The notes under the pieces: generated by a model
Told to the model about the DNA's origin: nothing
The model's database searches: none
Seen by the model: only the letters and a program-made list of their open reading frames with translations
Source: Paracamarosporium sp. OC-R06-R3
Taxonomy: Eukaryota > Ascomycota > Dothideomycetes > Pleosporales > Didymosphaeriaceae
NCBI GenBank assembly: GCA_019828545.1
Contig: JACVRA010000099.1
Span: 158,426 to 222,425, forward strand
Length of the DNA stretch: 64,000 bases
Direction of reading: 5' to 3'
In this document: positions 30,328-41,738 of the stretch, piece by piece
Layout: every line of letters begins with the position of its first letter
Numbering within the stretch: position 1 is the first letter of the stretch
Program-made: the position numbers and the translations under genes

Positions 30328-32938
30328 ATGGACTCAACCCACGATCAACCGGCCTTTGAGGCTCCCGTCCGTCGGAAATCAGTCTTCATGGAAGTTGGAT
30401 TGGTGGATGAAGAGCAGGCGCGGAGTGAGCGTAGCCCGGCACCGACTACCCCAAAGCACCCGAGATCGAGACACCTGCGGCCAACGAGAGCGGTGCGGTT
30501 TCGAAGTAAAAACGACGTTTTTGAAGGTATAGACGAAGATGCGCAAAGCGACGACGACTACTGGGAATCGGACGATGACGAGACAATCCCTCGGATACAA
30601 CCTCGACAGAACATGGTGTCACAAAAGGCCTATCGGTTAGGGATGTTGGTGGTCATTCTTGCTTTGATGCTGCCCATCCTTCAGATTAGCTCCACGTCCC
30701 CCATTGGAGTTAGCGGAGGAGTAATTCCGCAGACTTCAATTGAACCTGCTGTTTCGCAGCTAGAGAAAAGGCAGGATTCCAACGATTCAGACACCCAAGT
30801 GTGTAGGCGATGGGCCGGGCAATGTAGGTCGCAGCAGTATTCCTTTTAATCAACCAAGCTAACGCGCTTAGCCGCCGTTGTCAATGGAACACTCTACATG
30901 TATGGATTCCGGACCAGCACAGATGCGCAACAAAAAAGCAATACCTGGAGTAGGTGATTCCTCAGTTCGAACACGGGTTACAAGGTTAACATGACAGTAC
31001 AGCCAACGATTTTCTTTCGCTCGACTTGACAAAGTCATGGCAAATCTCCAACCCTTCGCTTACGAGTCTTTCGAAACCATCAGGCCCACCAGCCGTTTCC
31101 CTGGGATATCTGTGGAACTCGCACTCCTCCCTATATCTCTACGGCGGCGAGTTCTCCGAAGATCCTGAGGAGTCGCCAACAGCAAACTCACTCTGGGAAT
31201 ACAAGATCAGCGGCAAGGAATGGGTAGAGCACAAAGACCCCAAGAGCTCTTCTGGTGATCATGCTGAAAAGGCTGGCCAGTCGATTCAAAGGGCAGCCGA
31301 AGGGTCAGGTTTCAGCGTACCAAACCTGGGACGCGGGTGGTACTTCGGCGGACATCAGGACTTCCTCACGACGAAAGGTTGGAGCAACCAAATCGAAAGA
31401 ATCTATCTCAAGTCACTGCTTGAGTTCACCTTCCCGGGGTATTCCAACGATGCCGTAGACGATTTGAAGGATGGCAAAACTGCTGGTGAGGACGGTGTAT
31501 ATCGCAACATCACCGAAGGTGGTCTGCAGAACTCTGGTTCTTTTCCTGAGCGCGCTGATGGCATCTTGGTATATATTCCTGGATTTGGTGCGGAAGGTAC
31601 TCTGATTGGCGTGACGGGCGGAGACAATGATACATTCGTATGTATAGAGCTTATGCCATACACACGGAGGCTAACAACAAATAGGCTCAAATGAACGTCA
31701 TTGACGTATATGACATCGCAAACTCGACTTGGTACAAGCAAAGTACGTCCGGAAAACAACCCAAGTACCGCGTCAATCCCTGTGCCGTCGTCGCAGCAGC
31801 CGCTGAGTACGTATTCCATGATTTCTGGTTGCTTCTGCTGACACTCTAAAGTGGTTCATCGTACAACGTCTACATGTTCGGCGGGCAGAGTCTTCAACCC
31901 GCAGGTAACCAAGAACAATACAATGACATGTGGATCCTTTCCGTCCCCTCCTTCACCTGGATTGAAGTGGATCAAGACGAATCCAAAGCGTCCAAACCTC
32001 CCCCACGCGCCGGTCATTCATGCCACGTTTGGGATGCCCAAATGATTGTTGTAGGCGGCTACGTCGGTAAAGACATTGGGTGCGAGTCGCCCGGCATCTA
32101 CGCATTCAACATGTCAAGTCTCGGATGGGGTGACCAGTTCACCGCTCTTACGGGCGACAAGGCTCTTAAGGCATTCAATGGCAAAGAAGGCGATGAAGGA
32201 AACCCACTGGGCCAACAGGCTAACCAGCGTGGCTTCGACCACAAGGCCGGCCTCGAGGGCAGCTACGGATACGCTGTTCCCTCAAAGGTTCAACAAGTTA
32301 TAGGCGGCAAAGAAACCGGAGGCGCGACGCTGACGGCGCCAGTCCAAACCCCCACAGAAGGTCCATTCAAATCCGGCTCGCCGCAGACATATACAGTGAC
32401 AGGCCCCAACGGCGCCATCATCACACAAACGGTCGATTCAGGCAACAGCGCCAGTAACAGAAACAACAAGATCGGGGCCATTGTTGGCGGCGTCCTCGCA
32501 GGTGTCTTCTTTTTCGTCGCCGCATACTTCGCCTTCTGCGCGTGGATTTACCGCAAGCAAGTTGCCATCTGGAAAGAGCATGCTGCCATGGTCACTGCAC
32601 GATCGAACGCCGAGAAGAACGGCCCCGCGGGTGCTGGTCTTCTTAGTAGTGCTGTGGCCTCTTCAGGCAAGAACTCCACCGAGCGGGCACAGCGTGACGG
32701 ACTGGGCACAAGCGGTAGTGCTACGGCAAGCGCGGTGAGAACGAGCAATGAGAGGACAGGTACCTCGTACACTGGGGCAGCCGGAGTTGCTGGAGGCGGT
32801 GTGGATGCGCTGGGGAGAAGGAATAGTTCGGCTAGTTCCACAGATGACTTGTTGGATGGACAGGAGCCTGCGTTCTGGGGTACGAGGGGTGTCTTATTGA
32901 ACCCTAGGAGGAGTTTAAGGGTCATCAATAGGGACTAA
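30328..32938 (+). CDS. Kelch-repeat membrane protein with two transmembrane spans
   Basis: Five exons (30328-30823, 30872-30949, 31003-31637, 31685-31806, 31852-32938) give 805 residues with all phases closing. Residues 1-102 are acidic and Ser-rich, presumably cytosolic. A first membrane span lies at 104-121 (GMLVVILALMLPILQI). A dibasic LEKRQ (147-148) follows, a possible Kex2 site. The middle is a kelch/galactose-oxidase-like propeller (LYMYGFRT, YLYGGEFSEDPE, VYMFGGQS, MWILSVPSFTWIEVD, MIVVGGYVG). A second span at about 651-677 (GAIVGGVLAGVFFFVAAYFA) precedes a 120-residue Ser/Gly-rich tail. Both ends would face the cytosol with the propeller outside. It may be a cell-surface sensor or adhesion protein; no ligand is known. 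There is no catalytic copper-site evidence. Confidence 0.88.
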
Positions 32939-33690
32939 CGTCTAATTGATTGCGGGAGAAGCATTGCACTAATGTGTCGATAGGGACCGCTGTCTCCTTT
33001 GTGCTTGTGTCTATATGTTCGATATCCCTTTTGTTTAGTATGATATTCAAAAACGAGCAACGATAATAAATGATAATAATGATAATATGGTTTGTAAAGA
33101 TGCCGTGTCTATCAGGAGGTTTCTCTAGCCTATTTCTACAATAAGGTATCTTCATAACCTGCTTACATGAGTCTCGTCCTGATAATGTTGAAATCGCCGC
33201 TATGAATGTAATAACCATGGACAACCTACATGCTATCTTAGTCATCACATAATTGGAGCACAGCACCGGAAGCAATAACCTCTATTCGTCTTCACCTCCA
33301 TCAGATACCATCGACACATACACAACGCCATACAACGACTATCTAGATAGGTTTACGCATGGGAACTGACTTGTTTAGAAACTGAAGCTATACTCTATCA
33401 TGAGTAGATATTGCAAGGTTGTGATAATGGATTTTCTCAAAAGCGATCTTCTTCACATTCGCCAAAGCAACATATGGGATTAGTGAGCAACCTACACACC
33501 CCGACAGACATTGACGCATCCTTAAGTCACGTTAGAGCAGAGAAACACAAGCAATATGCAACGTTAAATTAATCAACCCTCTCACAGCTCCCAACCACAC
33601 CATCTTAAGCTCCCTTCATCTAGTCGAAGTGGCAGTAGTTCCTGCTCTCCCCGCATCCGAGTACATAGTTCCACACTGCTCATTGTATAA
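32939..33690. other. Intergenic downstream of kelch gene
   Basis: AT-rich 3' flank with ATAATGATAATAATG-type simple sequence near 33062-33088. No gene seen. Confidence 0.4.
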
Positions 33691-33902
33691 CTACGTGAAG
33701 TCCACCAAGCATGTCTCGACAATGAAAAAAAAGCCCTCCACAATGTTCGCGTATCCCTGCCCATTCATGTTTGGGCTGAGATCAAACGTCTTCTTGCAGT
33801 CGCCTTGCCCTCGGACACAAGTTTAACCGTGCGGTCGCCGACGGGGAGGTCGACGTCCCACCAGGATTTGTCGTAGCTCGCGGGGATTTGCTGGCTGAAC
33901 CA
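33691..33902 (-). pseudogene. Decayed terminal exon fragment of an unrecognised gene
   Basis: Reading the minus strand from an acceptor-like TGCATAG (33903-33909), there is a protein-like stretch beginning WFSQQIPASYDKSWWDVDLP. It continues in one frame to about 33806, then in the next frame (DCKKTFDLSPNMNGQG) to a stop at 33691-33693. The shift is at GGCAAGGCGAC near 33803-33806, as if one base were lost. An 8-base homopolymer lies at 33725-33732. No upstream exon with a start is visible. The composition (Trp, Asp, Pro) is unlike random sequence and suggests the end of a globular, perhaps secreted protein. Family unknown. A sequencing error is the main alternative to decay. Confidence 0.5.
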
Positions 33903-34658
33903 CTATGCAGATGATCCGCACAACATCTTTTCAAAACACCCATACCAAACATGTGTCAGTAGACACAAAACACATTAGCCTTGGATATGTCGGCAATGAA
34001 CGTTTTCAATGATACACAACAAGGATCGCGTTCTAAACTTACCTTTACCTTTTTACGCTTCAAATTTGGCTTCGGCAAAATACAAGTGCACCAGTGGCTA
34101 AAAACCATACATTCCAAGCTTTTATGCAATTGCGTTTGTAGGCCATTTTCTCAAGAGCATGGTAGTCGAACGAGCATCCCTGTCGACCAACGGTTTTTCG
34201 CGGGCTGACGCCGCCCAAACTGATGGTGGTGGGGTTAACATGGAGCAGCACACGACTGAACGGCAAACGGACGAACAACTATGCTGCTTCAAGCTACTCC
34301 GCCGGAACGCCAAGAGCAAAAACTTTGCCTGCCGTCTTGGCCATCAAATCAGCTCCATTCACAGTCCCAGCGAAACGACTCACATGCGTGAAAATCTAAT
34401 CTGATGCATCTTATCTGATCCGATGGGGCCTCCGATGTCCGTCCGAGCGCCCTTCACCCTCGTCACTGCACATGTATGCAGATCCAAATAGGCAATGAGT
34501 GTCCATATCCCACCTAAAGCAAGCTGGCACCAATTTTTGCGAGGAATTCTAAAACCTGGCGGTTGCCAGCGTGCAACGCATGATGTATTCCTCTCCTGAG
34601 ATTGCGCAGAAGCCCCTTGCGACCCCTCTAGGCCGCTACGTCCCTCTTGGTCGCGAAA
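33903..34658. other. Intergenic upstream of P450
   Basis: About 750 bases with only short motif-free ORFs. It should include the promoter of the P450 at 34659. Confidence 0.35.
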
Positions 34659-36468
34659 ATGGCACTCCTTAGCCTTTTCATGTCGCAAGACTCTGAGTCG
34701 TCTCCCAATATTCTGTATTTGAGACTCCTTTTACTTGCCTCGATACCAATCAGTCTGTTCTACTACTTTTTCCGCAGAACGAAGTCAACTGGTCCCGACA
34801 TCAGACAATACTCGCATGTTCCTCAACCAGGAGTCGCTGATCCGGTAAGAGGGCATTGGGCATGGCTCGAGAAAATCGCTGGCGAGGGTGACGTGCGACG
34901 CGCTTTTGGTATGTGCACTTGACATTAGCCTTAGAAACATTTGGCATCACAGACAACGGCTAATGTGACTGTATAGACGAAATGTTGTATGAGCAATGTC
35001 GAAAGATGGACTTTCCTCCCGTACTTTTAGTCGATATGCGTCCTGTGGAGAAGTTTCTGCTTTTGCTCATTTTCGACAACGACGTCGCTGAGCAGGTCAC
35101 CAAACCATCGAAACAGTATTCGACTAGCACTCCTAAGCACCCTAGTATTCAAGTCCTAGCACCTTTAGTCGGAGCTCGATCTCTTGTGACAACAGATGTA
35201 AGCTAAACCTCTATTAGCTATATGTTTGAGGGTCTGATAAAGTACGGCTGACAATACTTTTACTCTAGGGTGAGGAATGGAAGGGTCTGAGGAAGAGAAT
35301 TCTGCCTGGCTTTCAGCCAAGCCACCTCCTGACTCTTGTGGAGCCCATCCTCGACAAGACGGAAACTTTCATCGAGCTCATGGAGCAGAAGGCAATGAGT
35401 GGCGACGAGTTTCGTCTTGAAGAGTATACCACGAATTTGGTCTTTGATATCATTGGAATTGTGACGTTTAATATGGACTTGAACGCTCAAATTGAGGGAA
35501 AGCAGAGCGATGTACTATTGACGTACCGAGCATTGTCGCAGGTCTTTAACAAGCGCCCATTTGGAGCAAATTGGTGGAAGGAGTACTTTACTAAGAACGA
35601 ACGCGAGATCAGACGTCTTGATAAAAAGCTCGATGGTATTTTGAAGGAAGAGATCATAAGACAGCACAAAGAGTTACTCGCGGGTGCAGATACTACGTCC
35701 AGAAGCGTAGCAACGCTTAGTCTGCACGGAATCGACAAGCTCACACCTGAGATCCTCCAACAGACCAGCGACACGCTTCGTGGCTTCCTGTTCGCCGGAC
35801 ACGATACAACAAGTATTTTGCTACAGTGGTGCTTCTACGAATTACATAGACGCCCAGCTTCCGCAAAGGACCTCAAGGACGAGCTTGATGAGGTATTCGG
35901 ACCTGATGCGAGTCCCAAATCTGTCGTTGAACAACTGAGAGGCCCCGAGGCAGGTAAACTCCTAACACGACTACCGTATACGGATGCAGTCATTAAAGAA
36001 GCACTGCGTCTACATCCGCCAGGCACCACAGCGCGAGTCACACCCAAGGGATCCGGAACCACACTCACACTTCCCGATGGAGAACGTTTGGTCGTCGATG
36101 GTTTGTGCCTTACTCCGCGCGCATATATCATCCAGCGGCACCCCAAGATCTTCGGCGAGACCAGAGACGACTTTATGCCCGAACGATGGCTTGGAGAGGC
36201 GGGAGCTAAGATCCCCGAAAGCGCGTTTAGACCTTACGAACGTGGTCCTCGGAGATGTACCGGATCCGAGTTGGCGAACCTCGAAGTGCGCATTATCTTA
36301 GCATGTGTGGCAAGATACTTCGAGTTTGTGAAAGTGGGTCAGGGTGAGCTTGAGTTAGACGAGAAGGGGTTGCCTCAGCTCGATGAGAAGGGCTACTATA
36401 AGACGAAATCGCCCATGTTCTCCGTGAGTAAACCTAATTGCCCGTATCTCAGACCCCCCAAAATCTAA
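34659..36468 (+). CDS. Cytochrome P450 monooxygenase
   Basis: Membrane heme oxygenase, 556 residues, three exons: 34659-34908, 34977-35197 and 35269-36468. The N-terminal anchor is LYLRLLLLASIPISLFYYFF, followed by basic RRTKS. The I-helix is FLFAGHDTTS (Gly334-Thr338), the ExxR is Glu401/Arg404 in KEALRLHPPG, and the heme loop is RPYERGPRRCTGSELA with Cys487. The Arg-rich heme loop and Asp/Glu-rich C-terminal insert (ELDEKGLPQLDEKG) differ from the CYP52-like P450 at the window start, so this is a different family. The upstream ATG codon at 34659 has A at -3. It is convergent with the MFS transporter gene and may share a pathway with the next three genes (inference). Substrate unknown. Confidence 0.93.
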
Positions 36469-36738
36469 CTTGTATAGACTCATCTTGTTACTTTAAAACC
36501 TGTCGATGGGATGCAGACGAAAGTCAAGATCCAGGTATAGCGTTGTTAAAAATGGAATTGAGCTTTATTGGCACCAACTATGACCTGAACCATCTCAGAT
36601 GTCTAGTATGGAAACGTACAAGGGGTATAGCTATTGTGTCGAAAGATATTCGAGCTAGCGATCCAATAACTCATCCAATGCAAAATGAAAACCTTCCCCA
36701 TAAGGCCCAACCTTCCAAGTTATCATCTTTCCGTCCCA

Positions 36739-38856
36739 TTACGCCTTCTCTCTCTGCTCAAACATGGGCGTTTCATCGTGGAACTGGTACAACGGCTCCA
36801 TGGGCGGCACATCCTTTCTCATAACGTGCTTCTGCATGTACCACGGTAGCTTCTCCGCATAGTACTTCGCAAACTCTCGGTTCCCAACGTTGAACACACT
36901 GTCCAGCTCCTCAAGCGTGAGATTCTTCGTCTCTGGTAGCAGGAAGTAGCAGTATACCCAACCGAAGAAGTTCCACGCTGCGTACCATCCTAAAAGTTGT
37001 TAGTAGAGACCTGCATTGTCTGATGAGATTCTTACCAAAAGCACCCTGTGGAGTGAAAGCTCGGACGAGTGGCGGCCAGGTAAGCGACAAGATGAAGTTG
37101 AAGCCCCAGCATGTTGCAGTTGCAAAGGACATGCCGACATCACGGATGTATAGCGGGAACGCCTCGGCACTGTATGTGAATGGAACGGGACCTTCACCAG
37201 GCGAGTAGACGGCCATGAATGTGAAGATTGCAGCGGCGATACTAGCGAGGCGGCCTTGCGTGGGTTCGCCTTCGGCATCGAGAGGAAGGAAGAAAGACAT
37301 TCCACACCAAAGGAGACATATACCCATCAATGGAAAGGTGGTCAGAAGTAAGTTGCGGCGGCCAAAAGTATCGATCGTGTAAATGGCTGGGATGGCAAAG
37401 AGCCAGTTCGTTACACCAGTGCCGAACGATACGAGCAAAGCGTTGCTGCGGGAGAATCCGGCTTGTTCGAAGATGGTGGAACCTGAATATTGTTAACACG
37501 ACCATCTCCTTCACGTTTGGACCGTTCGGAAGACGTACTGTAGTAGGCGATAACGTTAACGCCGCAGAATTGTTGCATGAACATGACGAAGAAGGAGGAT
37601 TGTGCAGCGCGACGATTGCGTTTGACGGTGAAGAATTCTTTAAACAGGTTTTTGCCTTCTCGCTCGGCCTGCTCCACTTCGAGAAGCTTGTAGGCATAGT
37701 ACATGTCACGAGCGGCTTGAATCTTGTGCTTTCTCAAACGGCAGAGTGCCTTGAAAGCTTTGTCGTATTTGCCCTTCTCCATGTACCTAGATATATTGGA
37801 TTAGCGCCTTCATCTTACGCAGTGTGTCAAAATCACTCACCATCTAGGCGACTCAGGACACAAATAAACCTGGATCATGACCAGAAACGGCGGGATACTT
37901 GTTGAGGCCAACATCCATCGCCATTGGCTATACTGTCCCATGAAGTCGACGTTCTCGAATGCTACGCTGACGACAAATCCGATCATGATGCCAAAAGCCG
38001 TCCACATCTGCCACATCATGGTAAGGGCACCTCTGATCGTCTTGGGAGCACTCTCTGCAGCATACACCGGAGTGGTGGAGGACTTGGCACCTACTGCGAA
38101 GCCGAGTGCAAATCGTGCAATGAGGAGATTATACCAGCTGTCGGCCGCCGCCATCCAGAAACCGGTGGCAAACGAGATGAAGCAAGATATGAAGATGGTG
38201 CCGCGACGACCGAACCATTTGTTCAGAGGCGCGTTGGTCCAGCAGCCGATCAGGGCAGAGCAGAGGTAAGGCGCCCCGTTGAGGAGACCTTGTTGCCATT
38301 CATTCGTTATGCCGAACTCATCAAAGTAGTAAAGCTGCACATGAGATTAGTGGTCTGGGATCATGGGTGCAATGTGAGACAATGAAGTACATACCTGCGC
38401 ACCGTTCACGGCAGTCTGATCCATGCCCTGGACGATTGCAGAACCCGCGCACAACACGACCAGGAAGTACAACATGAATGGATGGTCCCAACGATGTGTA
38501 ATCTCATGTCTTAGCAAGTCCTTATCTGCCTCGTCCAATTGACTGACATATTCGAATCCGTCGTCGCGTTGTCCAACTCTTGCAATGAGCGCACCTTTCT
38601 GGAACTCGGTTCGAAACTCCGTGAGTCCTTTCTCTTCAACCCAAACATCGACATCGCGGATCACTTCTTGCTCGGTCATTCCAGCAAGGGGGTTGCGAAG
38701 GCGAGCTGCAACAGATGCCTTCCGGGTCGCGCTAGCGACGGAAGCACGTCTTGTGTGGGCATCTTCTGTGAACTGTGTATCGTTCAGAGAAGGTTTGCTG
38801 CTGTTTCCCGAGTAATCGGGGTCCGTAGCCTCAATATCTGGTTTCTGGGGAGGCAT
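36739..38856 (-). CDS. MFS sugar-type transporter
   Basis: Proton-coupled major facilitator of the sugar-porter family in the plasma membrane. Five minus-strand exons: 38856-38395, 38334-37841, 37786-37539, 37482-37036 and 36989-36739, giving 633 residues; all phases close. A long hydrophilic N-terminus (about 120 residues, with EFQKGALIARVG and EADKDLLRHE) precedes the first span. Signatures: NKWFGRRGTIF (loop 2-3), RFALGFAVGAKSSTTPVY and ESAPKTIRG, PESPRW after span 6, QQFCGVNVIAYYS, GRRNLLL and PETKNLTLEELD after span 12. The N-terminal tail and motifs resemble fungal lactose, maltose or related permeases. Substrate is not decidable. It lies between a P450 and a CoA ligase, suggesting uptake of a metabolised compound. 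Confidence 0.93.
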
Positions 38857-39680
38857 GGCGTTAGGGTCTCCGAGAAGAGGTCGGAGCGTAGACTTCAGTC
38901 ACACAACGTGCCGTTTGCTTTGGACGTGTGAAAAACTATGGGGCCTCTTTATATTTGCAAACTACCTGTGGATTCTCCAAGGTCTTGTCGACGGGGTGAC
39001 CGATCCAGATGCTAAGACTCCGTCGCGTCGCCGTACGTTGGCATATGTAATGGTGCATCGTGCGCACTGCAAACCCTCAGCTAAGATTTCTTTACAACCA
39101 TCTCCTTCGACAGCACTCGGACAATAACGTCATGGTGGAGCACTGCCATGAAAGTACCATCTCGGCGGAGGGTTGGCTCATCCTTGGCAACAGAATGAGG
39201 GCGGCGGAGGCCAAGACCCGGGGTAGCATGCGCCTCCTAGCCAAGAAGCACGTGTGGGAGGACTTAAGATGGCGTGAGCCGTGCCAATGACAGATAGGCT
39301 GTGTCTGGGCGGAATGATGGTGTTGAGGCGGCAGAAGCGGTCTTGAGTCTTGGCTTAGGCTTAGCTAGGGCTGCCTGGCGTGTGAATCGGCAATTAGTTC
39401 CGAGATACTCATCATAACCTTTAGATATGGTCTGATTTCCCTCCTTGTATCATTGGAGAGGTGGGTTAAGAAAAAGCTTCTTCATTGGCCATGTTCTTCT
39501 GTGAAGGATGGGCACGATCACCTCTGTCTGGTTCAAGACCTCGCCAAATTGCATGTAATTTCCATAATGGTTCTTTCGAGATGGCCCACTTATAGTAGAC
39601 GCTGATAGGGTCTGCTTTGGGGAACGTTCCTAGAAATTATTTTCGGAACATGGGGAGAGAAAACTTTAATCTTTCGTCTC
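38857..39680. other. Intergenic, transporter 5' to CoA-ligase 3'
   Basis: About 820 bases between two minus-strand genes. It holds the transporter promoter. Short plus-strand frames (38855-39127, 39060-39290) are motif-free. Confidence 0.35.
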
Positions 39681-41416
39681 CTAAAGTTTAGCTCTAGCCT
39701 CGTCTTTAACTACAATACCTCTATCCTTCCCACTCTTCTCCTTATCTTTTAGCACTCTTCTTAGAATCTTTCCGCTAGCACTTTTCGGTATTTCGGAGAT
39801 GAACTCAATCTCCTTTATCCACTTATGCCTAACCTTCTTTTCTTTCACAAAAGCGATCAGTTCCTTCCCTACAGCCGTATCCACCTGCACGCTGTTCTTC
39901 AGCTTCACGAATGCTTTCGGCAACTCACCCGAATAATCGTCTTGAATACCCATAATAGCTACATCCTCCACTTTTTCGTGACCGAGGAGAAGATCCTCAA
40001 GCTCTGCCGGAGCGACACCGATGCCTTTCACTTTGATGAGTTCTTTGATGCGGTCCGTAATGTGGATCATTCCCTCTTCATCGATCATGCCTTGGTCGCC
40101 GGTATGTAGGAAGCCATCTTCATCAAAAGTCTCCTTTGTTGCCTTTTCGTTATTGAGATAGCCCATGACGACTTGCGGCCCCCTCGCCAATACTTCGCCC
40201 TGTTCACCTACATCGCCTTCGGTTCCGTCTTCCTTCAGTATCTTGACTTCGGTCGAAGCACAAATCGCGCCGCCTGAGTGCGCGTATTTGTAGGAATACT
40301 TGTCTGGAGGATGTGCTGTGATGCATGAGCAAGACTCGGTCATACCGTATCCCTGTTTGAAGCCAGTATTTGGGAATTTCTTTTGCAGCAGCTGGATGAT
40401 CTCCTCAGACAACGGAGCGGCGCCAGACGAAAAGCGTGTGACGTGAGACAGGTCATATTTATCGACGATAGGATCACGTACTAGCCTAATCAGAATGGGT
40501 GGTACTAAGAGAAGCTCGGCGAGCTGATATTCCACGATAGCGTTCAGCATACCCTCCATTGTGAATTGCGGGAGCATTATGACTTCTGCGTTGAGCAGGA
40601 CTGGGAGATGCATCTGATGCACTAGTCCGGTTATGTGGAACAGCGGCAGGACGGCCATTACCTTTTTATGCGTGTTCGGTGTGATTTGCTCGACTTGAAG
40701 GCATTGCGCAATAACATTCTGGTGTGATATCATCACAGCCTTGGGCAATCCCGTCGTACCTGAGCTGAAAGAGAGGAATCCGCAGACATCTTTATTCTTC
40801 TTTCCTGGCGGAAGTTTGAAAGCTGGAGTTTGGCCTTCTTCCCCGTACGATTGACCAATCTTAATCAACTCTTGTACAGTCGTGTAACCAGGTAGTTCAC
40901 CCTCAAGCAAAAAGACATTGCTTTTCGGTAAGCCGGCTGCTTCCGCACTCTTAGTCGCCACCTCCATACTCCCTGGTGTTGTCATGAGGAACTTAGCATC
41001 CGCAGTCTTGAGTGCAAAAGTCATTTCCTCAACATTGTAAGCAGGGCTTGCTCCTGATATCCTAGCTCCCACTCGTAACCCAGCAAACATCGCCACAGGA
41101 TACCACACGGTATTTTGACTGAATAGCGAGATCGTTTCCCCTTCACGGAGACCATATCGTTTGACTAGCGCAGTCGATATGTGCGTGGAATACTTCTTCA
41201 CATCAGCCCAGCTGACTCGTTCTTTTGTGACAGCATTCTGAAAACCGTTGAGCTCGTTGGGTGGAAATCGGTTGATGGGCGAGTATTTGGAATCAAACAG
41301 CCAGTCCCAGTCGGTGAGCTCGGTAGGTACTGGTATGTATTAGCTCCATCCTGCGTGATGTCATGAATGACGACCGTACAGTCAATCGGCGGCTGCCTCG
41401 ATTTGAAAATGACCAT
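39681..41416 (-). CDS. Peroxisomal acyl-CoA / 4-coumarate-CoA ligase-like enzyme (C-terminal AKL)
   Basis: ANL-superfamily enzyme that adenylates a carboxylic acid and joins it to CoA. Two minus-strand exons, 41416-41380 and 41329-39681 (intron 50 bases), give 561 residues. Exon 1 is only 37 bases. The phosphate loop is SFSSGTTGLPKAV (about residues 199-211), followed by LPLFHITGL, GYGMTES, the core LHTGDQGMIDEEG, RIKELIKVKG and the catalytic-Lys region PKSASGKILRR. The last residues are RAKL, so AKL is a PTS1 peroxisomal signal. Fungal relatives activate aryl or medium-chain acids for peroxisomal beta-oxidation or for metabolite synthesis. It is divergent from the dehydrogenase at 41739. Substrate unknown. 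Confidence 0.94.
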
Positions 41417-41738
41417 TTCGATGGTATCACTTCAAGAATGCGTTCTCAATTATGAGGTAACGAGTGAGATCACGTCGGCCTGGAGGCTTTAATGAATGGG
41501 GGGTAGGATCCTCCATCGTATCCAATATTAAATGTACTTAGCGCCACTGTCTGCCTCGGAGGAGTGACTCGGATTCATGATGCACGAGTCGGTTGCTTGG
41601 TGCGGGGAAAACCGTGGGAGCTTGGACGCTTTGGAGAAGCTACCTATCCGAAAGGGGAAGAGATCGCTTACACCTCGCAACCATTTCTACCGAGTTGTGT
41701 ACACGCACAGTGCGGATCCGGAGTATACTCAAAGAGTT
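41417..41738. promoter_or_regulatory. Divergent promoter, CoA ligase / 3-hydroxyacyl-CoA dehydrogenase
   Basis: 322 bases between start codons on opposite strands. The dehydrogenase frame is open back to 41577, but homology-like sequence starts at the Met at 41739. Suggests shared control of the two enzymes. Confidence 0.5.
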
